Notes under the pieces: model-generated
Databases searched by the model: none
What the model saw: only the letters and a program-made list of their open reading frames with translations
Told to the model about the DNA's origin: nothing
Source: Rufibacter roseus
Lineage (GTDB): Bacteria > Bacteroidota > Bacteroidia > Cytophagales > Hymenobacteraceae
DNA: 64,000 nt
Assembly (NCBI RefSeq): GCF_001647285.1
Contig: NZ_LRML01000004.1
Span: 124,001 to 188,000 of the forward strand
Direction of reading: 5' to 3'
Part shown: one piece after another, positions 52,006 through 61,919 of the stretch
Numbering within the stretch: the first letter of the stretch is position 1
Layout of the letters: each line of letters starts with the position of its first letter
Translations under genes and position numbers: made by a program

Positions 52006-55000
52006 ATGGATATCTTTTCTTTTTGGCCCCGTTTAGAGCCTAGCCGCCGCTTTCTATATTTATTGTTAGCGGCGTTGCTTTTTATCGCCCTTGGGTTCGG
52101 TGTCTACGGATACTTCAAAGGAGCTGACACCATTTTCCCGGTAATCAAGCTGACTGAACTTTATCCGGCAGAAGCCCAGCTTTTTCCTTCTACTCACCTT
52201 CTCACGCCTATTCATGTAAAAGCCAATGCGTACCTGGTGTATGAGCAATATGCCTTGGGTGACATGCAGTTCCCCATGTGGGGTGCTTGGCTGTACTTTA
52301 TAGGCCTGGCCGCCGCCCTTGCTTTTTTCTGGGCGCTCATTAGTACGTTCAAGCGCATTCCGTATTATGTGGGGGTAACGCTGGGCATGCTGTGGCTGGC
52401 AACGCTTAACTTAGACTTGATTGGTATCTTCTCAGAAACCAGCCGAACTGTTCTCCTAGTTACGTTGGCCGTTCTGGTGGTCACCAGTTATTTCTTCCAT
52501 GCTTTCCGGCAGTACGCGTCTCTGTTCCTCCGTTTTCTGGTGAATGCTGTTTTGGTACTGGTTCTGGCAGCTGCTCTATTCTATTTCACGCCCCTACCAG
52601 TAAGCTTTACCGCCCTTCATGTAGTACAGCACGGTACTCTTGCCAGTGCAGTGGTGTCTTTGCTGTTCATGATCTTGGTGTCATATGAGAACCTCCACGG
52701 CCTTTTGTGGTTTAACACCCAGGCTCAAAACCCGCAACGACGGTTTGGTTTAGTGCAGTTTTTAATGATCAGCTTGCTTTACTTAGGCAATTTGCTTTTG
52801 CTGTACTTAAACCAAATAGGCTCTCTGCAGTTTGATTTTGCAGGCATTGATGCTATGCTGGTGTTCCTGTTCTCGGCTGTTATTGGTTTTTGGGGACTAA
52901 GACAACGGCAAGTTCAGTACGCCCGCTTTTTTAGGTTTGAGACAGAGGCATTACCACTTTACCTGCTGTTGGCCCTGCTTACGTTCTTAAACTTCGGGTA
53001 TGCTGCCTTAATGGCCAACGACCCTGTGGTGCAGGCCTACCGAAGCGCCATCATCTTCACCCACCTTGCCTACGGTGTAGCTTTTCTGCTTTACCTTTTA
53101 GTTAACTACGCACATTTGATAAAACAGCGCTTAAGGGTGTACAGAGTGGTGTATGACCCCAAAAGGCTTCCATACTTTGTGGTGTATCTGGTCGGGACGG
53201 TATTTGTTATTGTGCTATTCACCTGGTCTAACTTCTCGGTTTATTATCTTACCAAAGCGGGTCATTACAACTACCTAGGCGATTTATACCGGCATACAGA
53301 AGAAAAGCCTTTGCTAGCAGAGCAGTATTACCTGGAAGGTCAGGTTATGGCTTGGGGAAGTCAGCGCTCTACGCTCTCCTTGGTAGACATGTATCATCAG
53401 GAGCACATGCGTACTCTTGAAATTCAGCAGCTCAGCGAACTTCTGAGAAGAAAGCCGTCACCCGAGGTCTACTTACGCTTGGCTAATTTACGTACCTCCT
53501 CTTCAGAATTGTTTGACCAGATAAAAGTGTTGCAGAACGGCATAAAAGCCTACCCTACCTACGCGCCCTTGCTCAACAATCTGGGGCTGGTGTATAGCAA
53601 TACTACTTTTAAAGATTCTGCCGCTTTCTATTTAGATGCAGCCCTGGAAAACAGCCAGGAACCAGAAGTCATTCAAGCTAATCAGTTGATGTTCCTGACC
53701 CGGCATCAGTTTTACCAGCAGGCGCAGGAATTTTCTAACAAGTACCAAGGCAACTATGGCCCGTTACTGACGAACAGACTAGCGGTAAAAGTAATTACGG
53801 GCAGTAGTAAAACCGTGGCGGAAGCAGAAACCTCAACGGTTCAGGACAGTGTTCTCTCTACACAAAGCTTTGCCCAATTTTACCTGAAGCACCTGACGGT
53901 TAACCGCTCTACTGATACCACAGCACTGGTGCAGGTTGAAAGAATGCTAAAGCAAGAAGAAAACAGCGTCTTTGTGCAGGATCTCACTATTTTAAAAGCA
54001 TTCCTGCAGCAAAGAACAGGCAGACCTACCCGCGCCAAAGCTACCATGGAGTATTTAGCTGCCAACGGCGGAAGAACTTCTGGTTACTATTATGACGTCT
54101 TGGGCCAGTGGATGCTACAGGTGCAGTTATATCCGTTAGCCGCCGATTATTTTGAACAAGCTGCCGAAAGAGGCTTCCTTGATGCCCAGCTACATGCGGC
54201 TATTGCACACGCTTTGGCAGGCAATACCAACAGAGCGGCACAACTAGCTTTAGACGCATCTAACATTTCTCAAAACAACCGGCGGAAGAAAGCAGGCACT
54301 CAACTAGCCATGGTGACGCAGCTTACTCCGGACATGGCGGCCAACGCCCCAGATTCGTTGAAGGTGCAGTTCTTACAGATTTTTGCCCGCTCTTTACCGG
54401 TAGAACAGCTAGAACAAGTAGCCAATAAAATTACCACTCCTGAACTGGCGCCTGTGGCCGCCTTGCCGCTGATGGAGCGGTTCATCTCCGAAAAAGAATT
54501 CCAGAAGGCCAGTAATTTACTGGGCGCTCACTTTCCGGCCTCTTTTCCTGAAAACAGGGTAAAATCTAAAGCGCATGTACTTGCCGCTGAGTTATGGTGG
54601 AAAGCGGAGCGGTACCAGATGCTGGAACAGCAGTTGCCCACCCTATATTTTGCTCCGGAAGATGCCGGAGCTCCTCATTACTACCGCGCATTGCTGGCAC
54701 AGCGTAATAAAAATACCCAGGAAGCGACTAATCAATTCAACGCCTTAGTTCAGAAAGCTCCTTGGTCAGAAATGGGTTACTTGGCGGCCGCTAACTTCTT
54801 TGTCAATCAGAAGAAGCCGCTACGGGCCTATGACCTCCTGCTGGAAGGAATTGAGTACAACCCACAGTCTACTTCTTTGCGCAAAGCTTATATAAGAATT
54901 GCCCTGAACCAAGGCTTTGAGAGCTTCGGCCTTACCGCATTAGAGCAGTTAAAGCCAATGTTGCCCCCTCAGGAGTACCTTACGTTCAAACAGGAAATAG

Positions 55001-55047
55001 ACGCTCAATTGCAGCAAAGGCAGGCGCAGCAAGAAAAGTGGCAATAA
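52006..55047 (+). CDS. Large membrane protein with TPR repeats
   Basis: A 1013-residue protein from the ATG at 52006. Residues about 15-415 contain ten or more hydrophobic segments, and the rest is a long, probably periplasmic or cytoplasmic run of TPR-like helices ('[21 protein letters not shown]' lies near 522-542; '[21 protein letters not shown]' near 712-732). No enzymatic motif is visible. It is embedded between gatC and an ABC-transporter ATPase, probably in one operon. The function is unknown; TPR membrane proteins of this size in Bacteroidota often assist envelope assembly, which is only a guess. Confidence 0.8.
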   Translation: MDIFSFWPRLEPSRRFLYLLLAALLFIALGFGVYGYFKGADTIFPVIKLTELYPAEAQLFPSTHLLTPIHVKANAYLVYEQYALGDMQFPMWGAWLYFIGLAAALAFFWALISTFKRIPYYVGVTLGMLWLATLNLDLIGIFSETSRTVLLVTLAVLVVTSYFFHAFRQYASLFLRFLVNAVLVLVLAAALFYFTPLPVSFTALHVVQHGTLASAVVSLLFMILVSYENLHGLLWFNTQAQNPQRRFGLVQFLMISLLYLGNLLLLYLNQIGSLQFDFAGIDAMLVFLFSAVIGFWGLRQRQVQYARFFRFETEALPLYLLLALLTFLNFGYAALMANDPVVQAYRSAIIFTHLAYGVAFLLYLLVNYAHLIKQRLRVYRVVYDPKRLPYFVVYLVGTVFVIVLFTWSNFSVYYLTKAGHYNYLGDLYRHTEEKPLLAEQYYLEGQVMAWGSQRSTLSLVDMYHQEHMRTLEIQQLSELLRRKPSPEVYLRLANLRTSSSELFDQIKVLQNGIKAYPTYAPLLNNLGLVYSNTTFKDSAAFYLDAALENSQEPEVIQANQLMFLTRHQFYQQAQEFSNKYQGNYGPLLTNRLAVKVITGSSKTVAEAETSTVQDSVLSTQSFAQFYLKHLTVNRSTDTTALVQVERMLKQEENSVFVQDLTILKAFLQQRTGRPTRAKATMEYLAANGGRTSGYYYDVLGQWMLQVQLYPLAADYFEQAAERGFLDAQLHAAIAHALAGNTNRAAQLALDASNISQNNRRKKAGTQLAMVTQLTPDMAANAPDSLKVQFLQIFARSLPVEQLEQVANKITTPELAPVAALPLMERFISEKEFQKASNLLGAHFPASFPENRVKSKAHVLAAELWWKAERYQMLEQQLPTLYFAPEDAGAPHYYRALLAQRNKNTQEATNQFNALVQKAPWSEMGYLAAANFFVNQKKPLRAYDLLLEGIEYNPQSTSLRKAYIRIALNQGFESFGLTALEQLKPMLPPQEYLTFKQEIDAQLQQRQAQQEKWQ

Positions 55048-55057
55048 CATTATACGT

Positions 55058-55792
55058 ATGAGCACGATTATTAAAACCGAAAATGTTTCTAAGGTGTACC
55101 AAATGGGTGCGGAGCGAATACATGCTTTGCGCTCGGTTTCCATAGAAATAAAAAAAGGGGAATATGTAGCCTTTATGGGCCCCTCCGGCTCGGGAAAATC
55201 AACGCTCATGAACATTGTAGGCTGCTTAGACACCCCTACTGATGGTCATTACATCCTGAACGGCAACGATGTCAGTAACATGGCCGACAATGAGTTGGCC
55301 ACTGTGCGTAACAAAGAGATAGGCTTCGTGTTCCAGACCTTTAATTTATTGCCCCGTGCCTCTTCTTTAGACAACGTGGCACTGCCGCTTATTTATGCGG
55401 GGTACGGCAAATCTCAACGGGAAGAAATTGCGCTGGCGGCACTGGAAAGCGTCGGCCTTGGCTCCCGAGCTAAACACAAACCCAATGAGCTTTCAGGTGG
55501 GCAGCGTCAACGGGTAGCCATTGCCCGAGCCTTGGTGAACAACCCCAGCATTATTCTGGCAGATGAACCCACCGGTAACTTAGATACCAAGACCTCTTAT
55601 GAGATCATGGATTTGTTTGAGAAGCTGCACGCTAAAGGCAATACTATTATCATGGTAACCCACGAAGACGATATTGCCCATTACGCTCACCGCATAGTTC
55701 GCTTAAGAGACGGCTTGGTAGAGTCTGATATCATTAATGAAAACATCACCATACCTGCCATGCAGGCGGCGGCACATAATTCTGCTTCATGA
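55058..55792 (+). CDS. ABC transporter ATP-binding protein (LolD/MacB type)
   Basis: A 244-residue ABC ATPase. Walker [10 protein letters not shown] lies near residues 41-49, signature '[15 protein letters not shown]' near 147-161 and Walker B '[12 protein letters not shown]' near 167-178. The order '[22 protein letters not shown]' near 91-112 is typical of the LolD/MacB group that energises mechanotransmission or lipoprotein release. No permease gene is adjacent; the partner must lie elsewhere. It overlaps the following adenosyltransferase gene by 4 bp (ATGA). Confidence 0.92.
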   Translation: MSTIIKTENVSKVYQMGAERIHALRSVSIEIKKGEYVAFMGPSGSGKSTLMNIVGCLDTPTDGHYILNGNDVSNMADNELATVRNKEIGFVFQTFNLLPRASSLDNVALPLIYAGYGKSQREEIALAALESVGLGSRAKHKPNELSGGQRQRVAIARALVNNPSIILADEPTGNLDTKTSYEIMDLFEKLHAKGNTIIMVTHEDDIAHYAHRIVRLRDGLVESDIINENITIPAMQAAAHNSAS

Positions 55793-56340
55793 AAATTTAC
55801 ACCAAAACCGGAGACAAAGGCGAAACTTCATTGATTGGCGGTACCCGGGTTAAAAAATCGCACCTGCGCATTGATGCCTACGGCACTGTAGATGAGCTGA
55901 ATTCATTCATTGGTGTGGTGCGTGACCAGGAGGTAAACCAGAAAAGGCAAGAACTTTTCTCTGAGATACAAGACCGGCTGTTCACCATAGGCTCTACTTT
56001 AGCCACAGACCCAGACAAAACTGGTAAAACACAGATCCCTGACCTGCACGAGCAGGACATTACCTTTCTGGAGCTGCAGATGGACCAACTAGACCAGAAC
56101 CTGCCGCCCCTGCGAAATTTTATACTGCCTGGCGGTCACCCCGCCGTGTCTTTCTGCCACGTTGCCCGCAGCGTTTGCCGCCGTGCCGAGCGGTTGGCTA
56201 TTGCCTTACAGGAAGAATCTTTTGTGTCAGACCTGGTGATTAAGTATTTAAACCGATTGTCTGACCTGCTTTTTGTTTTAAGTAGGGCTATTAGTTTTGA
56301 ATTAGACGTAAAAGAAATAACTTGGAAGCCTCGAATCTGA
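55789..56340 (+). CDS. Corrinoid adenosyltransferase (PduO/MMAB type)
   Basis: A 183-residue ATP:cob(I)alamin adenosyltransferase that makes adenosylcobalamin. The N-terminal '[17 protein letters not shown]' (2-18) binds ATP, '[14 protein letters not shown]' lies near 29-42 and the C-terminal '[18 protein letters not shown]' near 125-142 is the conserved helix. Length matches the family. Its stop codon lies inside the terminator hairpin at 56326-56350. Adenosylcobalamin-dependent enzymes are not in the window. Confidence 0.93.
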   Translation: MKIYTKTGDKGETSLIGGTRVKKSHLRIDAYGTVDELNSFIGVVRDQEVNQKRQELFSEIQDRLFTIGSTLATDPDKTGKTQIPDLHEQDITFLELQMDQLDQNLPPLRNFILPGGHPAVSFCHVARSVCRRAERLAIALQEESFVSDLVIKYLNRLSDLLFVLSRAISFELDVKEITWKPRI

Positions 56341-56350
56341 GGCTTTTTTT
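56326..56350 (+). terminator. Terminator overlapping the adenosyltransferase stop
   Basis: Stem AAGCCTC / GAGGCTT with a 6-base loop, followed by TTTTT. The stop codon TGA (56338-56340) spans the loop and second arm. Confidence 0.85.
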
Positions 56351-56394
56351 ATTCCCAAAGATCAGATTTCCGTACATCATTACCGTTGACTAAC

Positions 56395-57465
56395 ATGCAA
56401 ACCGAAGCAATGCCCATTCATACCACCGTTACCACTGCCAGCCAGCTGGCAAATTTAGATTTAGACAACCTGCAGTTCGGGAAAGTTTTTGCTGACCACA
56501 TGCTGGTAGTTGATTATGCAGACGGCGCCTGGCAAGATCCTCAAATTGTACCGTATGGTCCTATTGAAGTAAGTCCGGCTACCGCAGCGCTACACTATGG
56601 CCAAGCCTTGTTTGAAGGAATGAAAGCCTACAAAACCGTAGACGGACAAGTAGTTCTCTTCAGACCAAGAGACAACTGGGCCCGCATGAACGAATCTGCC
56701 AAACGCCTGTGCATGCCTGAGATTCCAGAAGAGATTTTCATGGAAGGTTTAAAGCAGCTCATTTCTATTGACGCCGACTGGGTGCCGCAACGTCAGGGCT
56801 ATTCTTTGTACATCCGTCCGTTTATGTTCGGTTCAGAAGGATTATTAGGCGTGCGCCCGGCCAACAGCTATAAGTTCATTATCTTCTGCAGCCCAGCCAG
56901 CAGCTACTATGCTGAACCAGTACGTGTCAAAATTGAAGAGTACTACACCCGTGCCGTAGAAGGAGGTTTTGGCTACGCCAAGGCAGCCGGCAATTACGGA
57001 GGGTCTTTACTGCCTGCCAAACTAGCCGGCGAGCAAGGTTTTCACCAAATCATTTGGACCGATGGCCGCGAGCACAACTACATTGAAGAGTCTGGCACCA
57101 TGAACGTAATGTTTGTGATAGACGGTACTTTGGTTACTCCGGCTCTAAGCACTTCTATTTTGGCCGGTATCACCCGCGACAGCGTACTCACACTGGCCCG
57201 CGATTGGGGCATGAAAGTAGAGGAGCGTCGTATTCCGATTCAGGAAGTAGTAGATGCCTATGCGGCCGGCAAGCTGCAAGATGCTTTTGGTACGGGTACT
57301 GCCGCTACCATAGCCCACATTAAGTCCATCACGTTCAGAGATCAGGAAATGGAATTACCACCGCTTGCTGAGCGTGAATTCTCTAATCGGGTTTCCAAAG
57401 AACTAGACGCCATCCGGTACGGACAAGCTCCAGATCCGCACGTCTGGGTTGTTCCGGTACAGTAG
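56395..57465 (+). CDS. ilvE: Branched-chain amino acid aminotransferase
   Basis: A 356-residue PLP-dependent transaminase acting on valine, leucine and isoleucine. The start is the ATG at 56395 ('MQTEAMPIH'); an in-frame TTG at 56386 is less likely. 'HYGQALFEGMKAYK' near 65-78, the PLP lysine in 'GFGYAKAAGNYGGSL' near 184-198, 'IEESGTMNVMFV' near 224-235 and 'GTGTAATIAHIKSI' near 302-315 are all typical of the large (class II) BCAT. Followed by a long hairpin at 57482-57546 and repeat copy 10. Confidence 0.93.
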   Translation: MQTEAMPIHTTVTTASQLANLDLDNLQFGKVFADHMLVVDYADGAWQDPQIVPYGPIEVSPATAALHYGQALFEGMKAYKTVDGQVVLFRPRDNWARMNESAKRLCMPEIPEEIFMEGLKQLISIDADWVPQRQGYSLYIRPFMFGSEGLLGVRPANSYKFIIFCSPASSYYAEPVRVKIEEYYTRAVEGGFGYAKAAGNYGGSLLPAKLAGEQGFHQIIWTDGREHNYIEESGTMNVMFVIDGTLVTPALSTSILAGITRDSVLTLARDWGMKVEERRIPIQEVVDAYAAGKLQDAFGTGTAATIAHIKSITFRDQEMELPPLAEREFSNRVSKELDAIRYGQAPDPHVWVVPVQ

Positions 57466-57481
57466 GTCACAGACTCAAGAC

Positions 57482-57546
57482 AGAAGACGCAAGACTCAAG
57501 ACTTCTCAGGTGATTCACTTGAGAAACTTGTATCTTGCGTCTTTCT
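57482..57546 (+). terminator. Long two-tier hairpin after ilvE
   Basis: Outer arms AGAAGACGCAAGA and TCTTGCGTCTTTCT pair over about 12 bp; an inner stem TTCTCA / TGAGAA lies between. It begins 17 bp after the ilvE stop. The T tract is weak (TTTCTT). Confidence 0.6.
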
Positions 57547-57572
57547 TATGAATAGAATGTAGAAGATGTCAC

Positions 57573-57608
57573 GTTTTCAGGCTCATTTTCGGAAAAAAGG
57601 CTAAAAAC
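57573..57608. repeat. 36-bp interspersed palindrome, copy 10
   Basis: Between ilvE and prfB. GTTTTCAGGCTC left arm; right arm GGCTAAAAAC. Confidence 0.75.
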
Positions 57609-57670
57609 AAAAATCATTTCCACATCTTCTCATTTTCAAATCTTCAAATTGAATTAGGACATTATAACCC

Positions 57671-58748
57671 ATGACTCAAGACCAGATAAAGGAATTGAAA
57701 GGCCGCGTTGAGGCTTTGAGGAGGTATCTTTGACTACGATACTAAAAAAGAGAAAGTAAAAGAGATCGAGGAACAGTCTACCGCCCCAGATTTCTGGGAT
57801 GACCCCAAAAAAGCGGAAACCGTGCTGAAAGAGGCCAAAAGCCTGAAGACCTGGACCGATGATTTTGAGGCCACTTCCAAAGCGGTAGATGACGTGGAGG
57901 TGCTCTTTGATTTCTACAAAGAAGGCGAAGTGTCTGAGGAAGACATTGCTGCTGAATTTAAGACCGCCGAAGAAGTGGTGGAGAACTTGGAGTTCAAGCG
58001 CATGCTCAGCAACGAGGAAGACCAGCTAGGCGCCGTACTGGAGGTAAACTCAGGTGCCGGCGGAACAGAGAGCCAAGACTGGGCTGAAATGCTGTACCGC
58101 ATGTACCTCATGTGGGGCGAACGTAAAGGCTATTCCGTAAAGGAAATTGACATTCAGCCGGGTGAAGGCGCAGGTGTGAAGTCTGCTACTCTGCAGTTTG
58201 AAGGCGATTTTGCCTATGGCTACCTGAAAGCTGAAATTGGTGTACACCGGCTGGTGCGCATCTCTCCGTTCGACTCCGGTGGACGTCGTCACACGTCGTT
58301 TGCCTCCGTATTCGTGTACCCAATTGTAGATGACACCATTGAAATTACCGTGAACCCCGCCGATATTGAGTGGGATACTTTCCGTTCAGGCGGTGCCGGT
58401 GGTCAGAATGTAAACAAGGTTGAAACTGCGGTACGCCTGAAGCACAAGCCTTCAGGTATTGTGATTGCCTGCCAGATTGAGCGCTCGCAGCTCATGAACA
58501 AAGAGCACGCCATCAGAATGCTAAAATCGCAGCTCTACCAGATTGAGATCAATAAGCGCAACGAGGAGCGCGACAAGTTGGAAAGCACTAAAAAACGAAT
58601 TGACTTTGGTTCTCAAATCCGAAACTACGTGCTGCACCCTTACAAGCTGGTGAAAGACATAAGAACCGGTGTTGAGCGATCAGACGTGCAAAATGTACTT
58701 GACGGTGACCTTGACGAATACATTAAAGCCTATCTGATGCAGAGTTGA
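57671..58748 (+). CDS. prfB: Peptide chain release factor 2 with programmed +1 frameshift
   Basis: RF2 recognises UGA and UAA stops. The gene starts at the ATG at 57671; after 20 codons the frame meets TGA (57731-57733) in CTTTGAC, preceded by an internal AGGAGG. That is the classic RF2 autoregulatory +1 frameshift site. Reading on in the +1 frame from GAC at 57732 gives 338 more codons, about 358 residues in total, the normal length. The anticodon-like SPF is in '[13 protein letters not shown]' and the catalytic GGQ in '[13 protein letters not shown]'. A pipeline that ignores the shift will call a false start at 57822. Confidence 0.95.
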
Positions 58749-58778
58749 TTTTTGCACCTTGTAAGTAATATTAATAAC

Positions 58779-59369
58779 ATGAAATATCTGTCTTTGGGTT
58801 TGTGCTTACTGCTATTCTCTTGCGGGAAAAAGATTTCCAACGACAATCATTCTATTGAGTACAAAGGAGACTATTCAAAATATAAAGGAATAGATACCTT
58901 AAGCACATTCTTAGTCGACAGATATGCCATTGACCTAGACTACGATAGTAAAATTGACACTATAGTACTAGAGAACCATGAAGATTTAAGAGGGGACCCG
59001 CAAACTTTTACCATTATGAAAGTACAGTTGGGAACAAATAAGGAGTACGTTTTCAAGAATATTCAGGGCGGACAACTTGACCAAAAGGCAAAGCTTCGTT
59101 TACCTAACAGGATAAAGTCTGACAAACTCTATATTCCAGAAACAAGGGAAAAAAGTAGTTTAATTTTCATCTGGGATTACCAGTATCCAGATTGTACCGC
59201 TGGACTTGCTATCTATCTTATTGACAGCAAAGACATAACTGAAAAGCGAAACCAAAACTTTTATGTTTCTGAAGTGTCAAATTCAACCTATAAAGGCAAA
59301 GTTGCAGTTATTGGAAAACCAGATTGTGAAGAAGAGACCGCTTCAGACACAATTTTTGTAAGCTTGTAG
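58779..59369 (+). CDS. Putative lipoprotein of unknown function
   Basis: A 196-residue protein from the ATG at 58779 ('MKYLSLGLCLLLFSCGKK'); the signal ends in the lipobox 'LLFSC', so the cysteine at residue 15 is probably lipidated. The mature part is beta-rich ('DYDSKIDTIVLENHEDLRGD', near 49-68) and contains a cysteine pair in the last third. It starts 31 bp after prfB. The codon use is more AT-rich than prfB. No family recognised. Confidence 0.75.
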   Translation: MKYLSLGLCLLLFSCGKKISNDNHSIEYKGDYSKYKGIDTLSTFLVDRYAIDLDYDSKIDTIVLENHEDLRGDPQTFTIMKVQLGTNKEYVFKNIQGGQLDQKAKLRLPNRIKSDKLYIPETREKSSLIFIWDYQYPDCTAGLAIYLIDSKDITEKRNQNFYVSEVSNSTYKGKVAVIGKPDCEEETASDTIFVSL

Positions 59370-59477
59370 AGAAATCAACTTAAAAAGAGCAGCATCAGAA
59401 GTAAAAATTCAGCTGATAATAAGTTTTAAACGTCGCCTCGGCCCACAGTCCTTCGTCATTTATATTATGCTTCTTCA

Positions 59478-59515
59478 CAAAACCGCCACTTTGGATAACT
59501 AAAGTGGCGGTTTTG
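59478..59515. terminator. Bidirectional terminator
   Basis: Perfect 15-bp stem CAAAACCGCCACTTT / AAAGTGGCGGTTTTG with an 8-base loop; TTTT follows on the plus strand. It lies 108 bp after the lipoprotein gene. Confidence 0.85.
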
Positions 59516-59554
59516 TTTTGCCCCTCAGCAACTGAGAAAATAGCTTGATGATGT

Positions 59555-59590
59555 GTTTTTGGCCTAGTTTCAGAAAAACAACCCCAAAAC
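59555..59590. repeat. 36-bp interspersed palindrome, copy 11
   Basis: Follows the terminator by 39 bp. GTTTTTGGCCTAG left arm; right arm CCCCAAAAC. Confidence 0.77.
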
Positions 59591-59800
59591 ATAGAATTCA
59601 AACGAAGGGTTGTAGCTATTATAGAAGTTCATTCAAAAGGAGTTAATCATTTCTTCTATAGGTGCTGCCATTGCAGATAGATCAGTTTCATAAGTCGTTG
59701 ACTGTTTGGGAACTGATGCCGCTGCGGCCATGTTCGTCCTCTGTAAAGCTCTACATCCAAAACTAATCTAGTCTGCCTGAAGAGCTCTATATGCTGCGCC

Positions 59801-60943
59801 ATGAACCCTACCCGTGCAATACATCATATCTGTGTCCGCTTGACTTCTTCAGCGAGGATCTTGGCTGTGCTCTTCTTGTTAGCAGGTTGCCTTAGCTTTA
59901 CATTTCTTCAAAGGTCAATATCAAACACTTCTCCCTCCCCTATTGCTCTGGCAACAGACAAGCTAGATTTTACTCCAAATGAGTTTTACATAGCTGATGT
60001 GCGGGATGAACGACCCAATACCAAAGCCATAGCTTTTTTAGTACCAACCACGCCTCCAGGTGCTACCCCACAGGCTGTTGATTTAGAAGGCGGCACGGCA
60101 AATTCAATCCGGAAATACATCAGAGCTAGTCTAGCCCACAACACTCAGTTAAGGCCTGTGGTTATGCGGCTAAAGGAATTCAAAGTAACTGAAACTATGT
60201 CGCTTAAAGGGCGGGTAGAGGGGAAAATGGAGTATGTAGTGGCGTTTGAGGTAAAGCGCGAGGGACAGTTGCTTCATTTATTTGAATACAAAAGCGGCGC
60301 CCGATATGACCGGCCAGCGGGCCAAGCCGCCGCTTTAGAACCAACCTTACGCCAGGCCATTGCCGAATCTTTACGATACCTGCACCGATGGATGGCTTTA
60401 GAAGTGAAGCATAACGAAAAGCTGGCTCGTGAAATCAAAGTAACCTTTGAAGATTTCACCCAAAATAACGAACCTGACACACTCTTTTATGACCCTAACC
60501 GGCCCTTGAATTGGTCAGATTTTAAGGGTGGGCCAGTTACGTCTGGTAAATTTGCCGCATTTATCTTTCCTGGGTTGTCTTCAGAATCATATGCAGTGGT
60601 CAAAAACGGGGTCATTCATGTAAAGGTGACACTGCGGGTTTATACACTGCGGCAATTGTCTAAAGTTAGGGCAGACTCAAAGACAGCCTATGTTCTGAAC
60701 CATGAGCAGCGGCATTTTGACATAGTAAAGCTAGTGGCAGAGCATTACAAACAGCGGGTGCAGCCACAAAAGCTTACCTTGCAAGACTATGACAGCATGA
60801 TCAAGTACCAATATTTGGAAGCGCTGTGGGAGTTAGACCAATTGCAAAAGCAGTACGACGAAGAAACGCACCACGGCCTGAACCATACCGCCCAAGAGCG
60901 CTGGAACCGAAAAATTCAGGATGAGCTGCAATCTTTTATGTAG
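59801..60943 (+). CDS. DUF922-like exported putative metalloprotease
   Basis: A 380-residue protein with an N-terminal hydrophobic segment (about 18-38) serving as signal or anchor. The C-terminal half has 'DPNRPLNWSDFKGGP' near 227-241 and 'VLNHEQRHFDIVKLVAEHY' near 297-315; the HEQRH fits an HExxH zinc-protease core, and both motifs recall DUF922 proteins, proposed as secreted zinc proteases. The first half (40-220) has a separate unrecognised domain. The start codon is uncertain because a Met a few residues further on is absent; the ATG at 59801 is the only one. Confidence 0.75.
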   Translation: MNPTRAIHHICVRLTSSARILAVLFLLAGCLSFTFLQRSISNTSPSPIALATDKLDFTPNEFYIADVRDERPNTKAIAFLVPTTPPGATPQAVDLEGGTANSIRKYIRASLAHNTQLRPVVMRLKEFKVTETMSLKGRVEGKMEYVVAFEVKREGQLLHLFEYKSGARYDRPAGQAAALEPTLRQAIAESLRYLHRWMALEVKHNEKLAREIKVTFEDFTQNNEPDTLFYDPNRPLNWSDFKGGPVTSGKFAAFIFPGLSSESYAVVKNGVIHVKVTLRVYTLRQLSKVRADSKTAYVLNHEQRHFDIVKLVAEHYKQRVQPQKLTLQDYDSMIKYQYLEALWELDQLQKQYDEETHHGLNHTAQERWNRKIQDELQSFM

Positions 60944-60950
60944 CCTCTGC

Positions 60951-61541
60951 TCAGAAACCTGCTGGATAGTCATTGCTGGATTCCGGTAGCACCAGCCCAA
61001 GTACTACTAACAGAAAGAACACCACTCCAAAAACCAAGGTGGCTATTTCTCCTCCTGTAAAAGCAGAAGTCCGCTTTTCCTCGGGTTCAAACTGTGAAAA
61101 GAAATAGTTTCGAGCTTTTACTATTGGCAGTAGCGGCAGGAAAGAAAACAGAGACACCAACCACAGTGGATCTGGCAGCCGGTGCATAAATGAAATGATA
61201 AAGAAGGCAAACAGCAGCCAACCCGCTGGATAATAACCGCTGTAGCCGTGCTCCTGCGCCTTGTGCAGAATCTTCTTGAAAAGAGTGTTTCCGAAAAAAA
61301 TGATGAAGATGGCACGCCAAAATGGTTTGGTGTCCTCATCTTCCTCCATTTCTTTAAAAAAGTAGAAGTTCTTGTAGAACCAATACACCTCGTAAATGCC
61401 AAAGGTAAAAAAGCAAAGTAGCGCAAACTGCCATAAGGGCTGTACTTTGTGGTACTCTTGTATGATCTCTTGTTCCCGCTCAGAATAGTCTGACGTGTGG
61501 GCTTCAAAGATAGGTAGTTCAGCGGGTAGAGATTGTTCCAT
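60951..61541 (-). CDS. Membrane protein, DUF4234-like
   Basis: A 196-residue integral membrane protein with about four hydrophobic segments (36-55, 75-90, 108-140 and 168-185). The stretch 'LLCFFTFGIYEVYWFYKNFY' near 42-61 resembles the 'TFGIYxxYWxYK' signature of the DUF4234 group. Function unknown. It converges with the DUF922-like gene, 7 bp between the stops, with no room for a separate terminator. Confidence 0.7.
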   Translation of the reverse strand: MEQSLPAELPIFEAHTSDYSEREQEIIQEYHKVQPLWQFALLCFFTFGIYEVYWFYKNFYFFKEMEEDEDTKPFWRAIFIIFFGNTLFKKILHKAQEHGYSGYYPAGWLLFAFFIISFMHRLPDPLWLVSLFSFLPLLPIVKARNYFFSQFEPEEKRTSAFTGGEIATLVFGVVFFLLVVLGLVLPESSNDYPAGF

Positions 61542-61919
61542 AACAAGTCGTGTAAAGTAGTATTGGATAGAAAGATAGTTATAATCTTATAAATTCAAAA
61601 CAGCCTCGGTTAGAGCCAGAACAGTTTTTTCTTGCTACAGCCTGTCTTGGTTCTGTCACCACTTCTTGAATGCGTTTTCCGAAGAATGCCATCTGAAACC
61701 AGTTTCTCTTAGGCAGACGGTAGTTATGGAAACTTATAATGATTTCTATTGCTTCCAATACCTCTCTTTATCTCTGATAGTTTGGTAAGAACTTTGAGGC
61801 GTTCTAAGAAAATGAATTGAGCTTCAGCCAAGAAAAGAACAGCCCTACTGTAAAGTGATAAAAAAAGCCTGCGGCAAAAGCATTTGCCGCAGGCTTCGGT
61901 TATAAAGGCTGTGAAAATA
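61542..61919. other. Gene-free stretch upstream of the DUF4234-like gene
   Basis: 378 bp with only the S1/P1 nuclease terminator (61861-61896) at its right end. No other feature seen. Confidence 0.55.
61861..61896 (-). terminator. Terminator of the S1/P1 nuclease gene
   Basis: Perfect 14-bp stem AAGCCTGCGGCAAA / TTTGCCGCAGGCTT with a 4-base loop, followed on the minus strand by a run of T. It lies 24 bp after the stop codon. Confidence 0.9.

Larger units (their letters stand above)
59370..59800. other. Gene-free stretch with terminator, repeat and a possible gene remnant
   Basis: 431 bp. It holds a possible remnant of an outer-membrane-protein gene on the minus strand (59395-59466), the strong terminator 59478-59515 and copy 11 of the 36-bp palindrome (59555-59590). 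The last 200 bp show nothing. Confidence 0.55.

Noticed and set aside
57822-58748. prfB starting at 57822
   Set aside because: The upstream 20 codons plus a canonical frameshift site give a full-length RF2; 57822 is only the first ATG-like codon in the second frame.
59354-59370. AGCTTGTAGAGAAA at the end of the lipoprotein gene as another regulon site
   Set aside because: It shares the half-site and A-rich stretch, but the palindrome is broken, it lies at a stop codon, and no -7 box follows at 29 bp.
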